DNA of 64,000 nucleotides from Thaumasiovibrio sp047250365. GTDB lineage: Bacteria; Pseudomonadota; Gammaproteobacteria; Enterobacterales; Vibrionaceae. Position 1 is the stretch's first letter. Each line of letters opens with the position of its first letter. The position numbers were made by a program, and so were the translations under genes. This document shows positions 15,800 through 24,694 of the stretch, piece after piece. The stretch covers positions 62,001 through 126,000 of the forward strand of contig NZ_JBLBVL010000005.1 in assembly GCF_047250365.1 (NCBI RefSeq), read 5' to 3'. The notes below the pieces were generated by a model that was given only the letters and a program-made list of their open reading frames with translations, was not told where the DNA came from and did no database searches.

Positions 15800-16891
15800 C
15801 TAGGCGGCATTTTGCTTTTGGATTGCTCTACGCCGTTTTGCTTGGCGTATACGTAGTCGCTTCGTGAGTACCCAGATATGACTTAACGTGTAGTGGTAAG
15901 CGCAAAAAAAGGCGATAAACGCACTGAACATGAAAGACTCTGGCAGCCCTAACACCTGACCAGCTAGGCCAAAGCTTGAGCCGATGAGCGCAATAGAACA
16001 AATCGCCGCCAAGGTTTGGCGCGAGCTTAAGTTCAGACGCAAAAAGATATGGTGCAGATGCTCTCGATCGGGTTTAAATGGCGACTCACCACGCTTTAAG
16101 CGGCGCATCATAATTGAGGCCATGTCGCATAGAGGGATTGCAATAAACCATACGACGGTGATGGGGGCGACACTGTGTGCGGCTGTTTGTGTCGATGACA
16201 GCAGTAACCAAACGATGGAAAAGCCTATCATCATCGATCCCGCATCACCCATAAACACCTTGCGCTTTTTCCCAAAGATGGCGAGGTTAAACAGTACATA
16301 TGGCAACATAGCGACGATAAACGCGAAGCAAGCATAAACTAATACCGTATCCCCAGACAGCCATAACGCAACGCTCAGCGAAAAGAACGTTACGATCGAC
16401 AACCCGCCCAGCAAACCATCGATACCATCCACCATATTGAACGCGTTAATGGCGCCAATAACCGCAACAATGGTGAGAATCGATCCAACCCAACCCAGTT
16501 CAATCCCACCTAAGCCGAATAGGTTACCGAGATAGTGCAACTCAATGTCGGCAACGCTAAACATGATCAGCGATAGGGCAGCTTGAACAAGCAAACGCAC
16601 TTTAAAGCTAATATCAAAACGGTCATCGAGCACACCAACGACCAGTAGAACGGTAACACAGAAAACGTAGACCAGCGTCTGGGGGTATTTGCTACTATGG
16701 TAAAGCGCGAGCGCGCTAACGGTTAAGCCTACAGATAACCCACCCACTAAAGGGGTTGCTCCATCGTGGTGTTTGCGCCCATCGGGTTTGTCTACTAAAC
16801 CTACGAGCTTAGCGCCTTTTCGGCACACATAGAGTACTGTCCACGCCATAATGAACAGCATTGTAAATTCCAAGAAGAGCGTATCATCCAT
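15800..16891 (-). CDS. wecA: Undecaprenyl-phosphate GlcNAc-1-phosphate transferase
   Basis: A 363-residue polytopic inner-membrane enzyme of the MraY/WecA family; it moves GlcNAc-1-P from UDP-GlcNAc to undecaprenyl phosphate, starting O-antigen or enterobacterial-common-antigen-like glycans. Family marks are DKPDGRKHHDGATPLVGG near the N terminus, NAFNMVDGIDGLLGG, the metal-binding GDAGSMMIGF and the HHIFLRL loop. About ten or eleven hydrophobic segments are visible and the length matches E. coli WecA (367). It stands alone on the minus strand at the left border of the polysaccharide region. Confidence 0.9.
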   Translation of the reverse strand: MDDTLFLEFTMLFIMAWTVLYVCRKGAKLVGLVDKPDGRKHHDGATPLVGGLSVGLTVSALALYHSSKYPQTLVYVFCVTVLLVVGVLDDRFDISFKVRLLVQAALSLIMFSVADIELHYLGNLFGLGGIELGWVGSILTIVAVIGAINAFNMVDGIDGLLGGLSIVTFFSLSVALWLSGDTVLVYACFAFIVAMLPYVLFNLAIFGKKRKVFMGDAGSMMIGFSIVWLLLSSTQTAAHSVAPITVVWFIAIPLCDMASIMMRRLKRGESPFKPDREHLHHIFLRLNLSSRQTLAAICSIALIGSSFGLAGQVLGLPESFMFSAFIAFFCAYHYTLSHIWVLTKRLRIRQAKRRRAIQKQNAA

Positions 16892-17389
16892 AATATCGCC
16901 GAGCCTACTTAGGTATATTCTTATTGTGGGCTATATCAATCATAGCTGTAACTAATAATAGACATAATAGCTGTGCTAGCAACCGTAGCATCATTGTCAA
17001 TTATGCTGAAAAGCGACATATTTATTGCAAGATTTTGTTATGCATCACATGCATGTGTTTGATATAAAAGTTTTAATTAAGGATGAGTAATTAACCTTTA
17101 GCATGGGGGATTTTTTAACGTAATGACTAAAATATCGGTTCAGATACGTCGCGTGAGAATGTTTCAATAGACATTTCAATCCAACGCCGGCACTCGCTAG
17201 GCGTGTTTCCTCACACAGTCGTCTTTGCCAGTCTTGGAGTCTAGTGGTCGTAGCAAATCTAACAACGTATTGTTAGGGAGCATGAACAAAGTGGCGCTGG
17301 CATCCGTGATACAGGAATCACTGCGCAATACTTTGCTCTAAATGCCATGCATAAGAATGGATCAACACTAATTTAATGGGTTGGTATCA
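16892..17389. other. Intergenic stretch with a short cassette-like palindrome
   Basis: Nearly 500 bp with no gene. The AT-rich part just right of 16892 should hold the wecA promoter. At about 17260-17277, CTAACAA and TTGTTAG form a perfect 7 bp inverted repeat followed by GGGAGCATGAAC. This is reminiscent of the ends of integron attC sites, but the body of an attC site is missing. Confidence 0.3.
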
Positions 17390-17575
17390 CTATTTATTGC
17401 ACTGTTCATTATGCGAATTTAAGCGATCTTCGCGGCGCATGGCTTTGGCTTGTCTGTCGTACTCGTCGAGCTGTTTGAGCCAATTGACGACTTTCTTCCA
17501 ATACACTCTTAAGCCTGAGCCGAGCGGTGTTCCTGGCTGTTGATGCTTTAGCGAGACTGATTTTGATAGATTCAT
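17390..17575 (-). CDS. Small hypothetical protein (61 aa)
   Basis: The start at 17575 is chosen because TGGAGTG lies 6-7 nt upstream; longer frames lack such a site. The protein starts MNLSKSVSLKHQQPGTPLG and ends in a charged segment, VNWLKQLDEYDRQAKAMRRE. That C-terminal pattern (LxxLxxYDxxAKxxRRxxR) resembles the small gene at 34098-34253. It is soluble with a short amphipathic helix. Function unknown. Confidence 0.4.
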   Translation of the reverse strand: MNLSKSVSLKHQQPGTPLGSGLRVYWKKVVNWLKQLDEYDRQAKAMRREDRLNSHNEQCNK

Positions 17576-17713
17576 GTATATCACTCCAAGGCTCATGACG
17601 ACGCGGCATAACGATTTGATTTGAGTTATGCCTCAGATCAATACTAACGAAACGGATGAATTTTAGTGCGTTTTAAGGTGGTTATGTCAGGATTTTACTG
17701 ATTATTCTCATCG

Positions 17714-17958
17714 ATGGAGCAAGTTCTCAATATTGAATATGCCACGGTGGAAGTTGGTTTTGATCAATCCGCACTGGCACACGAAACGATAAGAATTGGC
17801 AAGAAGAGTCACGGCTTCTTGCTTGCATCGCAACAGATGTTGAGCATGGGTTCGCACTCTGTCGTTTGCATTTGGCCCATGATGATGAATTCACTGCTGA
17901 AGATTGGTTGATTAATGCAAAGCGAAATATGATGGCATTATTGGCGCTGTGTTCATGA
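17714..17958 (+). pseudogene. Possible frameshifted gene remnant, unidentified
   Basis: One frame starts at 17714 (MEQVLNIEYATVEVGFDQSA) but becomes unlikely after about 17800. A second frame then reads protein-like through VEHGFALCRLHLAHDDEF and TAEDWLINAKRNMMALLALC to a stop at 17956-17958. The second part has natural codon use and a plausible acidic helix. This looks like one decayed gene split by a shift; the family is not recognised. Confidence 0.3.
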
Positions 17959-18055
17959 ACAAGCGTCATAATGAAGACATGACAATTCGTTAATGATTAG
18001 GTAAGTTAAGAGCCAACATTGAACGTAATTCGGACTTTACCCCTAGGCAGCTAAT

Positions 18056-18466
18056 ATGGACTCAAATCCAGACCGTTGGAAGCAGCGACTGCAGAACTTA
18101 ATAAAAGCGCAACAAAGGCTTAAAAGAGCATGCGCTCAAGATAGCTATAACGAGTTAGAGCTGGCTGGGCTGGTGCAAACTTTTGATTTTTCTTTTGAGT
18201 TGACATGGAAGACGCTAAAAGACTTGCTGGAATTTGATGGTTTTGATGTCGCTTCTCCAAGAAGTGTTTTTCGAACCGCGTTAGAAGCGAAGCACTTGTC
18301 GTCAGAGCAATGTGAGATTATGTTAGAGGCATTAATTAAGCGCAATTTGCTGTCTCACACCTATGATGAAGAAAATGTCCTTGAAGCTCAAACGCTAATC
18401 TTAGAGTCGTTTTCACCTGTGATCGAGCAGATAACTCAATATTTAGAGGCAAAATGTGGGCAATAG
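18056..18466 (+). CDS. hepT: HepT-like HEPN toxin (HI0074 family)
   Basis: A 136-residue all-helical HEPN-fold protein. RNLLSHTY (Arg96, His101, Tyr103) fits the R-x4-H-x-Y RNase motif of HepT toxins. The FSFELTWKTLKDLLEFDG segment is typical of the HI0074 nucleotidyltransferase-partner family. In MntA/HepT pairs, MntA neutralises HepT by adding AMP to the motif tyrosine. The downstream nucleotidyltransferase gene overlaps its end, matching the paired layout. Older annotation calls this family a nucleotidyltransferase substrate-binding protein. Confidence 0.75.
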   Translation: MDSNPDRWKQRLQNLIKAQQRLKRACAQDSYNELELAGLVQTFDFSFELTWKTLKDLLEFDGFDVASPRSVFRTALEAKHLSSEQCEIMLEALIKRNLLSHTYDEENVLEAQTLILESFSPVIEQITQYLEAKCGQ

Positions 18467-18779
18467 TTGTTTAGACAAACCTGCGTCTGTAGGTCTTAAG
18501 CCACATCAGTATCAGCTGATTGAGGGAATTGTCCTAAGCCACGATTTAGTCACCCACGCATGGATTTTCGGCTCTAGAGCGTTAGGAACCTATAAAGATA
18601 ACTCTGACATCGATATTGCCATCGAAGGTAACGATATCTCATTAAGTGTTGTCGCAGAGTTGATAGACAGCTTAGAGCAATCGTCACTTCCATTTAAGGT
18701 TGATTTATTGGTGAAGCATAGGATCACATCGCGTGAACTGCTTGACCATATTGAAACGTATGGAATAAAGCTTAAGTAA
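18456..18779 (+). CDS. mntA: MntA-like minimal nucleotidyltransferase antitoxin
   Basis: A 107-residue protein starting with GTG at 18456 (an ATG two bases earlier is out of frame and stops at once). FGSRALGTYKDNSDIDIAIE gives exactly the G-S-x10-D-x-D signature (Gly39, Ser40, Asp51, Asp53) of MNT-fold nucleotidyltransferases of the HI0073 type. A later acidic KVDLLVKH supplies the third carboxylate. It overlaps the hepT stop by 11 bp. The inferred role is AMPylating antitoxin for the HEPN toxin. Confidence 0.75.
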   Translation: MGNSCLDKPASVGLKPHQYQLIEGIVLSHDLVTHAWIFGSRALGTYKDNSDIDIAIEGNDISLSVVAELIDSLEQSSLPFKVDLLVKHRITSRELLDHIETYGIKLK

Positions 18780-19334
18780 TCAGTGTGAATTGTTACTTAA
18801 CGGCTTGATATATCCGTGGGCAGCGGTAAGGCGCTGTTGCCTGACTGTCACACACCTCAAGTCATGTTTGGGTGATCACAAAAAGTTGCGTGATCACCAA
18901 ACCTTCCTTGTACAACGGTTAACTCTTTTTGCCTAGATGCGGCTGTTTAAGGCACTCCCGTCTTCCTCATCTAGTTTGTAAGCTTACTTTTTGTTCCCAC
19001 ATTTTCCTGAACTATAGGTTTTCGATGCGTTAATGCGGATAAATCCTAGAGCATGTTAATAAGCGAGGTATGTCAGGATTTTTCCACTTTCCTCAGTTAT
19101 GGAGCTCGTTATCAAAAAGTGATATGCAATACATGGAAAGCGTTGTGGGATTAGAGCATGTCTCGGCTGACAAATAGCGCAGTAGAAGTTACTATAGGAG
19201 ACAAATAGTGACAAATTTTAAGATAAGAAATTTTACTTCTGTGATGGATATTTTTCCCTCGTCACTGATTGAGTTTTATTAAATATATTCATACAGATTT
19301 GCTACATGGTTGTTGTTTTTAAATTAGGATTACT
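18780..19334. other. Intergenic stretch upstream of galU
   Basis: About 555 bp with no gene. Near 18818-18842 a GGCAGCG and CGCTGTTGCC pair forms a hairpin that may end the mntA transcript. The 150 bp before galU is AT-rich and should carry its promoter. I see no clear JUMPstart or ops (GGCGGTAG) element, which some polysaccharide operons carry. Confidence 0.35.
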
Positions 19335-20231
19335 ATGAGAAAGATCACGAAAGCCGTCATTCCAGTGGCAGGCTTGGGTACGCGCATGCTTCCAGCAACT
19401 AAAGCAATCCCTAAAGAAATGTTGCCATTAGTTGATAAACCACTTATCCAGTATATTGTCAATGAATGTGTAGCGGCAGGGATCAAGGAAATTGTTTTGG
19501 TCACGCATTCCTCAAAAAATGCGATTGAGAACCACTTTGACACATCGTATGAGCTTGAAGCGACGCTGGAGCAACGTGTGAAGCGCCAGTTGCTTGATGA
19601 GGTGCAATCTATTTGTCCAAAAGATGTGACGATTATGCACGTCCGGCAAAGTCATGCCAAAGGGCTAGGGCATGCAGTATTATGCGCTAAACCGTTGGTA
19701 GGCGATTCGCCATTTGCTGTTGTATTACCAGACGTAATTCTTGATGAGTATACTGCCAACCAACGTTGTGAAAACTTAGCGGCAATGTTAGATCGTTTTG
19801 AGCAAACGCAAACAAGTCAAATTATGGTTGAGCCCGTACCTCTGCAAGAGGTATCTAAGTATGGTGTCGTTGATTGCGCTGGTGAACAATTATCAGGTGG
19901 ACAGTCACATGTTATGACGGCAATGGTTGAAAAACCGTCGATTGAAGAGGCCCCTTCAAATCTTGCAGTAGTCGGTCGTTATGTTTTATCCTCAGCTATC
20001 TGGGATAAGTTGTCTGCAACCCCTCCTGGTGCTGGGGATGAAATACAGCTTACAGATGCAATTGATATGCTAATGCGCGACGAGACAGTAGAAGCATTTC
20101 ACATGACAGGTAAGTCACATGACTGTGGTGATAAGCTTGGTTACCTAAAGGCATTTGTTGAATATGGTTTGCGTCATGAAGGGTTAGGAACAGAGTTCGC
20201 CTCCTATTTAAAAGGCTTAGAGAATAAGTAG
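19335..20231 (+). CDS. galU: UTP-glucose-1-phosphate uridylyltransferase
   Basis: A 298-residue nucleotidyltransferase making UDP-glucose from UTP and glucose-1-phosphate. It opens with the signature AVIPVAGLGTRMLPATKAIP and continues with KEMLPLVDKPLIQYIVNE, both diagnostic of GalU. VVLPDVILDE holds the metal-site Asp and VEKPSIEEAP the sugar-binding Glu/Lys. Length matches E. coli GalU (302). AGGA lies 6 nt before the ATG. The product feeds ugd (32868) and galE (36304) in this region. Confidence 0.93.
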   Translation: MRKITKAVIPVAGLGTRMLPATKAIPKEMLPLVDKPLIQYIVNECVAAGIKEIVLVTHSSKNAIENHFDTSYELEATLEQRVKRQLLDEVQSICPKDVTIMHVRQSHAKGLGHAVLCAKPLVGDSPFAVVLPDVILDEYTANQRCENLAAMLDRFEQTQTSQIMVEPVPLQEVSKYGVVDCAGEQLSGGQSHVMTAMVEKPSIEEAPSNLAVVGRYVLSSAIWDKLSATPPGAGDEIQLTDAIDMLMRDETVEAFHMTGKSHDCGDKLGYLKAFVEYGLRHEGLGTEFASYLKGLENK

Positions 20232-20419
20232 AATCTAGTAGTTAAGCCCTTCTAACTTTAACGTTAGAGATATAGAGTGGTGGCTGCTGTTGGTCACCAC
20301 TTGATACACGTAGCGCCGTTATATCTATCACACTCTATACTTATTCATAGATCTTAGTATTGATTAGTGTATTTAATAAAAAATTAACATATATCATATT
20401 TGTCCTTCATATGCTATGA

Positions 20420-20446
20420 TCCCTGTTGATTTTTAATCAACAGGGA
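20420..20446 (+). other. Perfect 12 bp hairpin between galU and the glycerol-phosphate operon
   Basis: TCCCTGTTGATT (20420-20431) pairs exactly with AATCAACAGGGA (20435-20446) around a three-base loop, followed by ATTTTCTGG. It lies 70 bp before the first operon gene. It could terminate galU transcription (short T-run) or act as an attenuator in the operon leader. The exactness of the stem argues for function. Confidence 0.55.
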
Positions 20447-20515
20447 ATTTTCTGGCGTTAAGCATATTGATGTATATATTTGTTATGTTCCATGCCAATT
20501 TAATTTATTATTAAT

Positions 20516-21655
20516 ATGTTAGGTCTTTTTCACAATAAATATTGGCGCTTTTGTTTTCAGTTATCAAAAGCGATATTAACGTACCCAGTGGGATTATTGC
20601 TTAAATTTGTACCTAAAAGCCAACAAGTTTGGATTTTTGGCAATGTTTATGGCTACAAAGATAATGCTTGCTATGTATACGAATATCTTGTTGAAAACAA
20701 AGATACTACCATTCGCCCTATCTGGATTAACAAGAGCAAAAAAGCAACAGCGTTAGGTGAAAACTATTATTGCTACAGCCTAAAAGGCCTTTACTATCAA
20801 TCTCGAGCCGCGGTCGCTGTGCTCACAACAGGAATGAACGATGGTGCGAGCTTTGCGCTATCCGGAGCACTGAAAGTTCAGTTATGGCATGGAATTCCAA
20901 TTAAGAAGCTGTTGTTGGATTCCAATGAGGCATCACCTTTTCCCAACAGATTAACAAGATTAAACAAACTATTCATGTTTATTCTAAAAATGAGGCTTTC
21001 AAAATACAGCCTTGTTATCGCTGCCGATAAGAAAAATCAACTGTGCTTGTCGCAAGCGTTTGGTCTCCCCATTGATAGGGTAAAGGTGACAGGTCTTCCA
21101 CGGCATGACGTTATATGGGCAAGCAGTAAGAGTCGATGTGTAGGTGCGCAGCAGAGAATATTATATGCACCGACATGGCATGGAAATATAAATGAGGCAA
21201 GGCAGTGGGTTTATGAGGTATTGACCTCTGGTTTACTTGCTTACTGTCATCAAAATCAAGTTAATATTGATGTTTCTATCCACCCACTAAATGGCTCCCT
21301 TCGAAAGGAGATCTCCGATCTCAAGGGTGTCTCTTTACTCGATTGCGAAGATATTAATAAGGTGTTAGGTGATTATGATTTGCTCATTACCGACTATTCC
21401 AGTATCGCTTTTGACTTTTCTGTATTAAATAGGCCTGTTGTTTTTTCCTGTGCAAAAATTCAAGGCTATGCGACAGAAAGAGGGATTTATGAAGACTATA
21501 TTTCTATGCTAGATAAACAAAGTGTTACGGGGAGTCAATTGATTTTGAATATTGATGCGCTTTTGAATGGAAAACCGTTTGAACAGTTATATTCAGCGGT
21601 GTCAGTTGGGAGCGGCAGAGCGCGTACCGTTGAAGAAATTAAGAGGTTGTTATGA
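20516..21655 (+). CDS. CDP-glycerol glycerophosphotransferase (TagB/TagF family)
   Basis: A 379-residue peripheral-membrane transferase that moves glycerol phosphate from CDP-glycerol to a lipid-linked or growing chain. Family landmarks are KVQLWHGIPIKKLLLDS, KVTGLPRHDVIW, LYAPTWHG and LLITDYSSIAFDFSVLNRP, all in the expected order. A hydrophobic N-terminal stretch may anchor it. It overlaps the next gene by 4 bp and heads the operon that also carries a TagD-like enzyme. By analogy it could prime the chain, with the larger fusion at 25655 extending it. Confidence 0.8.
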   Translation: MLGLFHNKYWRFCFQLSKAILTYPVGLLLKFVPKSQQVWIFGNVYGYKDNACYVYEYLVENKDTTIRPIWINKSKKATALGENYYCYSLKGLYYQSRAAVAVLTTGMNDGASFALSGALKVQLWHGIPIKKLLLDSNEASPFPNRLTRLNKLFMFILKMRLSKYSLVIAADKKNQLCLSQAFGLPIDRVKVTGLPRHDVIWASSKSRCVGAQQRILYAPTWHGNINEARQWVYEVLTSGLLAYCHQNQVNIDVSIHPLNGSLRKEISDLKGVSLLDCEDINKVLGDYDLLITDYSSIAFDFSVLNRPVVFSCAKIQGYATERGIYEDYISMLDKQSVTGSQLILNIDALLNGKPFEQLYSAVSVGSGRARTVEEIKRLL

Positions 21656-22776
21656 ATCGATTGTTGTTCGCCATTAACGTGGGTTGGTATTACGACTTAC
21701 ATTGGAAGTCTAGGGTGCATTCATCGATGACGTCGAGTATGGAAACGCATTTATGTATGTCTAAGCCAACGGACGCGAATGAAGAAAACATGCATGAGAT
21801 GTCATTAACACGCTCCTCGAAAGGGTTGTTTGACAATTTGAGAACATTGACCCAGGCCATATTTATATATAGAAAAGTTAAGCCAACGATTATCCATTCT
21901 GTCACAATTAAGCCTAACCTCATGTTTGGGCTTATTGCGTTGCTAACGAAAACGCCCATCCTTATCACTATCCCAGGTTTAGGGTCGATGTTTAGCCAAA
22001 CAACCCTGTTGAGTCGTTCTGTTGCTACTGTTGTAATGTTCTTTTATCGAATTGTTGGTTTAAATACGAAAGCGGTATTTATTTTTGAGAACAGTCAAGA
22101 TAAGCAGTTATTTTTAGACAAAAGCATCTGCAAAGCAAGTGACGCGGTGACGGTACCTGGTTCTGGCGTAAATCTTGCTGAGTATCAAGCTTCACCTATC
22201 ACAACAGAAAAACAGCCACTTAAGCTTCTGTTTGCGGCGCGTTTGCTAGAAGGTAAAGGCTTGCGAGAGTTGCTTGAAACCGTAAAAGAGTTGAAGGCAG
22301 AAGGCGAGGATATTGAACTAAATGTTGCTGGTATTATTGATGACGACAGCAATGAATCTATTCCATTGCACGAAATTGAGACTTGGCATCGCGACGGCCA
22401 TATCCGTTGGCTTGGGCAAGTTAATGAGGGGATGTGTCAAGTTATCGCTAGCAACGATGCGGTGGTTTTGCCTACGCGTTATGGTGAAGGGTTACCAAGA
22501 ATATTGATTGAAGCTAATGCGTGTCGACGTGCGGTGATCACGACTGATATTGGTGGGTGCCGCGAGTTTATTCAGAATGGGAGAAATGGTATACTTGTCC
22601 CAGTTTGTGATGCAAGTGCTTTAAAAAAAGCCATTAGGCGATTGCTCGACCGTGAGTATTGCGCTGAGCTAGGAGCTTGGGGGAGAGAACGGGTCGAGGA
22701 AGCGTTTACCGATAAACATGTTGTTGATAGCTATACAAAAATTTATAACCGTCATTTGACAGACCTCAGTGAGTAA
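21652..22776 (+). CDS. Glycosyltransferase family 4
   Basis: A 374-residue retaining GT-B glycosyltransferase. The N-terminal half has PTIIHSVTIKPNLMFGLIA, typical of WbnK/PglA-like enzymes, and the C-terminal nucleotide-sugar domain has LFAARLLEGKGLRELLE and PTRYGEGLPRILIEANAC, the E-x7-E motif. It overlaps the upstream gene by 4 bp and is followed 3 bp later by the tagD-like gene. The sugar it moves cannot be told; a role in building the linkage unit or the repeat of the polymer is likely. Confidence 0.8.
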   Translation: MNRLLFAINVGWYYDLHWKSRVHSSMTSSMETHLCMSKPTDANEENMHEMSLTRSSKGLFDNLRTLTQAIFIYRKVKPTIIHSVTIKPNLMFGLIALLTKTPILITIPGLGSMFSQTTLLSRSVATVVMFFYRIVGLNTKAVFIFENSQDKQLFLDKSICKASDAVTVPGSGVNLAEYQASPITTEKQPLKLLFAARLLEGKGLRELLETVKELKAEGEDIELNVAGIIDDDSNESIPLHEIETWHRDGHIRWLGQVNEGMCQVIASNDAVVLPTRYGEGLPRILIEANACRRAVITTDIGGCREFIQNGRNGILVPVCDASALKKAIRRLLDREYCAELGAWGRERVEEAFTDKHVVDSYTKIYNRHLTDLSE

Positions 22777-22779
22777 GCC

Positions 22780-23175
22780 ATGCGAGTAATTACATTTGGA
22801 ACGTTTGATGTGTTTCATATCGGACACGTTAATATTTTGGAAAGAGCCAAGGAGTTTGGTGAGCACCTTATAGTAGGTGTGTCAACTGACGCATTGAATT
22901 TCTCAAAAAAACAACGTTACCCTGTTTACAATGAGAATAGCCGTGCGCAAATAGTGAGTGCTATTCATTGCGTGAATGAGGTGTTTTTCGAAGAGTCGTT
23001 AGAGCTTAAAAGAGAGTACATCCTAACACACAAGGCTGACGTCTTAGTGATGGGGGATGACTGGGAAGGAAAGTTTGATGAGTTTTCTGATATTTGCAAG
23101 GTCGTTTATCTACCGCGGACTGCTGATATTTCTACAACAGAAATCATTAAAACTGTACGAGAATATGCAGAGTAA
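22780..23175 (+). CDS. tagD: Glycerol-3-phosphate cytidylyltransferase (TagD type)
   Basis: A 131-residue enzyme making CDP-glycerol from CTP and glycerol-3-phosphate. It begins MRVITFGTFDVFHIGHVNIL with the HxGH nucleotide-binding motif, and ends with ADISTTEIIK, the counterpart of the R/ISTT signature. Length is that of Bacillus TagD (129). Its presence with TagF-type transferases in one operon is the best evidence that the polymer contains glycerol phosphate. Confidence 0.88.
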   Translation: MRVITFGTFDVFHIGHVNILERAKEFGEHLIVGVSTDALNFSKKQRYPVYNENSRAQIVSAIHCVNEVFFEESLELKREYILTHKADVLVMGDDWEGKFDEFSDICKVVYLPRTADISTTEIIKTVREYAE

Positions 23176-23183
23176 GTAAAATA

Positions 23184-23954
23184 ATGGTCATAAAATCTCG
23201 TGAATTATCACGCAATTTGTATGTTCTCTATACACTGGCTCATCTGAAGCAAAAAGCGAATGTAAGAGGGACTGTTTTAGGGTATTTATGGTGGTTTATT
23301 GAACCACTAATGCTTATTGCATTATATAGTTACGTCGTTGGTGTCATTTTTGGAGACTCAGGCCCTGATCGTATTTTAATGATTGCGATAGGTGTGACTT
23401 TATGGAAGTGGTGGAGTACATCGTTAAGCTCTGCAACAACGTCATTTAAGCGATATAAAGGTATTGTCACTCAAGTGAAAATGCCTCTTCCTATCTTGCC
23501 AATATCGGAAGTCTTTGGTCAAACATACCTTTTTGTTTTTGGTTATGCTTTGTTGCAATTTATCTTGCTACTTATGGGATATGTTCCAAATGTTTTTGCA
23601 TTAGTAATTACATTTATTGCTACGATCGCTGTTATTAGTAGTATGTCTTTAGCTTTGGCGATGCTTAATGTCTTTGTTAGAGATACAGCTTTTTTAGTTG
23701 GCTTTGGCTTGCGGATGCTATTTTATATTACACCCATTATCTACTCGATAGAACGAGTGCCAGAGCGGTATCATTGGCTTATTGATATTAACCCCTTAGC
23801 CCAATTAGTAGATCTTTTTAATCGAGCATTAATTTACCCTGAAACTGTTAACATTGTGACTAATTTTATTATTTTGGGGGGGGCATCATTGATTTTCATG
23901 GGGTTGCTATATCTATCTAAATCTTTGAGAACTCAAATTATTAGGAATGTATGA
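23184..23954 (+). CDS. ABC-2 polysaccharide exporter permease (TagG/KpsM/Wzm type)
   Basis: A 256-residue protein with six predicted membrane spans and the ABC-2 type signature near the C terminus (RMLFYITPIIYSIERVP, then LIDINPLAQLVDLF). The N terminus has KQKANVRGTVLGYLWWFIEP, conserved in TagG/KpsM proteins. It would move the finished glycan across the inner membrane. A run of eight G at 23876-23883 falls in the last quarter of the last span (ILGGASLI); slippage there would remove the C terminus. It overlaps the ATPase gene by 4 bp. Confidence 0.88.
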   Translation: MVIKSRELSRNLYVLYTLAHLKQKANVRGTVLGYLWWFIEPLMLIALYSYVVGVIFGDSGPDRILMIAIGVTLWKWWSTSLSSATTSFKRYKGIVTQVKMPLPILPISEVFGQTYLFVFGYALLQFILLLMGYVPNVFALVITFIATIAVISSMSLALAMLNVFVRDTAFLVGFGLRMLFYITPIIYSIERVPERYHWLIDINPLAQLVDLFNRALIYPETVNIVTNFIILGGASLIFMGLLYLSKSLRTQIIRNV

Positions 23955-24694
23955 TGCCTGATAGAAAAACCGTAGTTAAGCTAGAAAATGTATCATTAGA
24001 GTACTCTCAGGCTAAAAGTTACTCAATTAAAAAACTTTTCTTGTCAAAGCATGAACGTGAAAAAGTAATTAATGAATCAAACTCATTTCGCCGCTCTGCA
24101 TTGAATAATGTGTCGCTGTCGTTTTATGAGGGCGACATTGTTGGCATTGTTGGCAGAAATGGTGCTGGTAAGTCTACATTATGTAAAGTTTTATCTGGTG
24201 TATTGGCTCCTACCTCAGGTAAGTTTTACTCTTCCGTGGAAATCGGTGCTTTGTTGACGTTAAACTCGTTTTTTAGTCAAGAGCTAAGCGGCATGGATAA
24301 CATTTATCTTGCCGGAGCATTGCTAGGAAAGAACAAGCAAGAAATAGAGGCTGAAATAGATGGCATCATAGAGTTCTCTGAGCTAGGAGAGTCCATCAGC
24401 AAGCCAGTAGAAACATACTCGAGTGGCATGGTTTCTCGTTTGGCGTTTTCTATCGCCACTTCGTTTAGAAGTGATATATTGATTATAGATGAAGTTTTGA
24501 GCGTGGGCGATAAGTATTTTAGACAGAAGTGCTTAAAACGAATGGAAGAGATTATCACAGAATCAAGATTGATTATTATCGTTTCTCACTCTGATAGCGA
24601 TATAAGAAAGATGTGTAATCGAGCCGTTTATCTTGAGAAAGGGCAGGTTGTAATTGACGACTCAGTAGAGCGCGTTTTAAATAAGTATGGGTGA
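23951..24694 (+). CDS. ABC exporter ATPase (TagH/KpsT/Wzt type)
   Basis: A 247-residue ATPase. Walker A is GIVGRNGAGKST, the signature motif is YSSGMVSRLAFS, and Walker B is ILIIDEVLSVGD, followed by the switch His in VSHSD. It has the extended N terminus of polysaccharide-export ATPases but no C-terminal carbohydrate-binding domain, so export should not depend on a non-reducing-end cap as in O9a-type Wzt systems. It pairs with the permease just upstream. Confidence 0.88.
   Translation: MMPDRKTVVKLENVSLEYSQAKSYSIKKLFLSKHEREKVINESNSFRRSALNNVSLSFYEGDIVGIVGRNGAGKSTLCKVLSGVLAPTSGKFYSSVEIGALLTLNSFFSQELSGMDNIYLAGALLGKNKQEIEAEIDGIIEFSELGESISKPVETYSSGMVSRLAFSIATSFRSDILIIDEVLSVGDKYFRQKCLKRMEEIITESRLIIIVSHSDSDIRKMCNRAVYLEKGQVVIDDSVERVLNKYG

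Noticed and set aside
18780..19334. JUMPstart/ops element before the polysaccharide operon
   Set aside because: No GGCGGTAG core found; only a loosely similar GGGCAGCGGTAAGG that is part of a hairpin.
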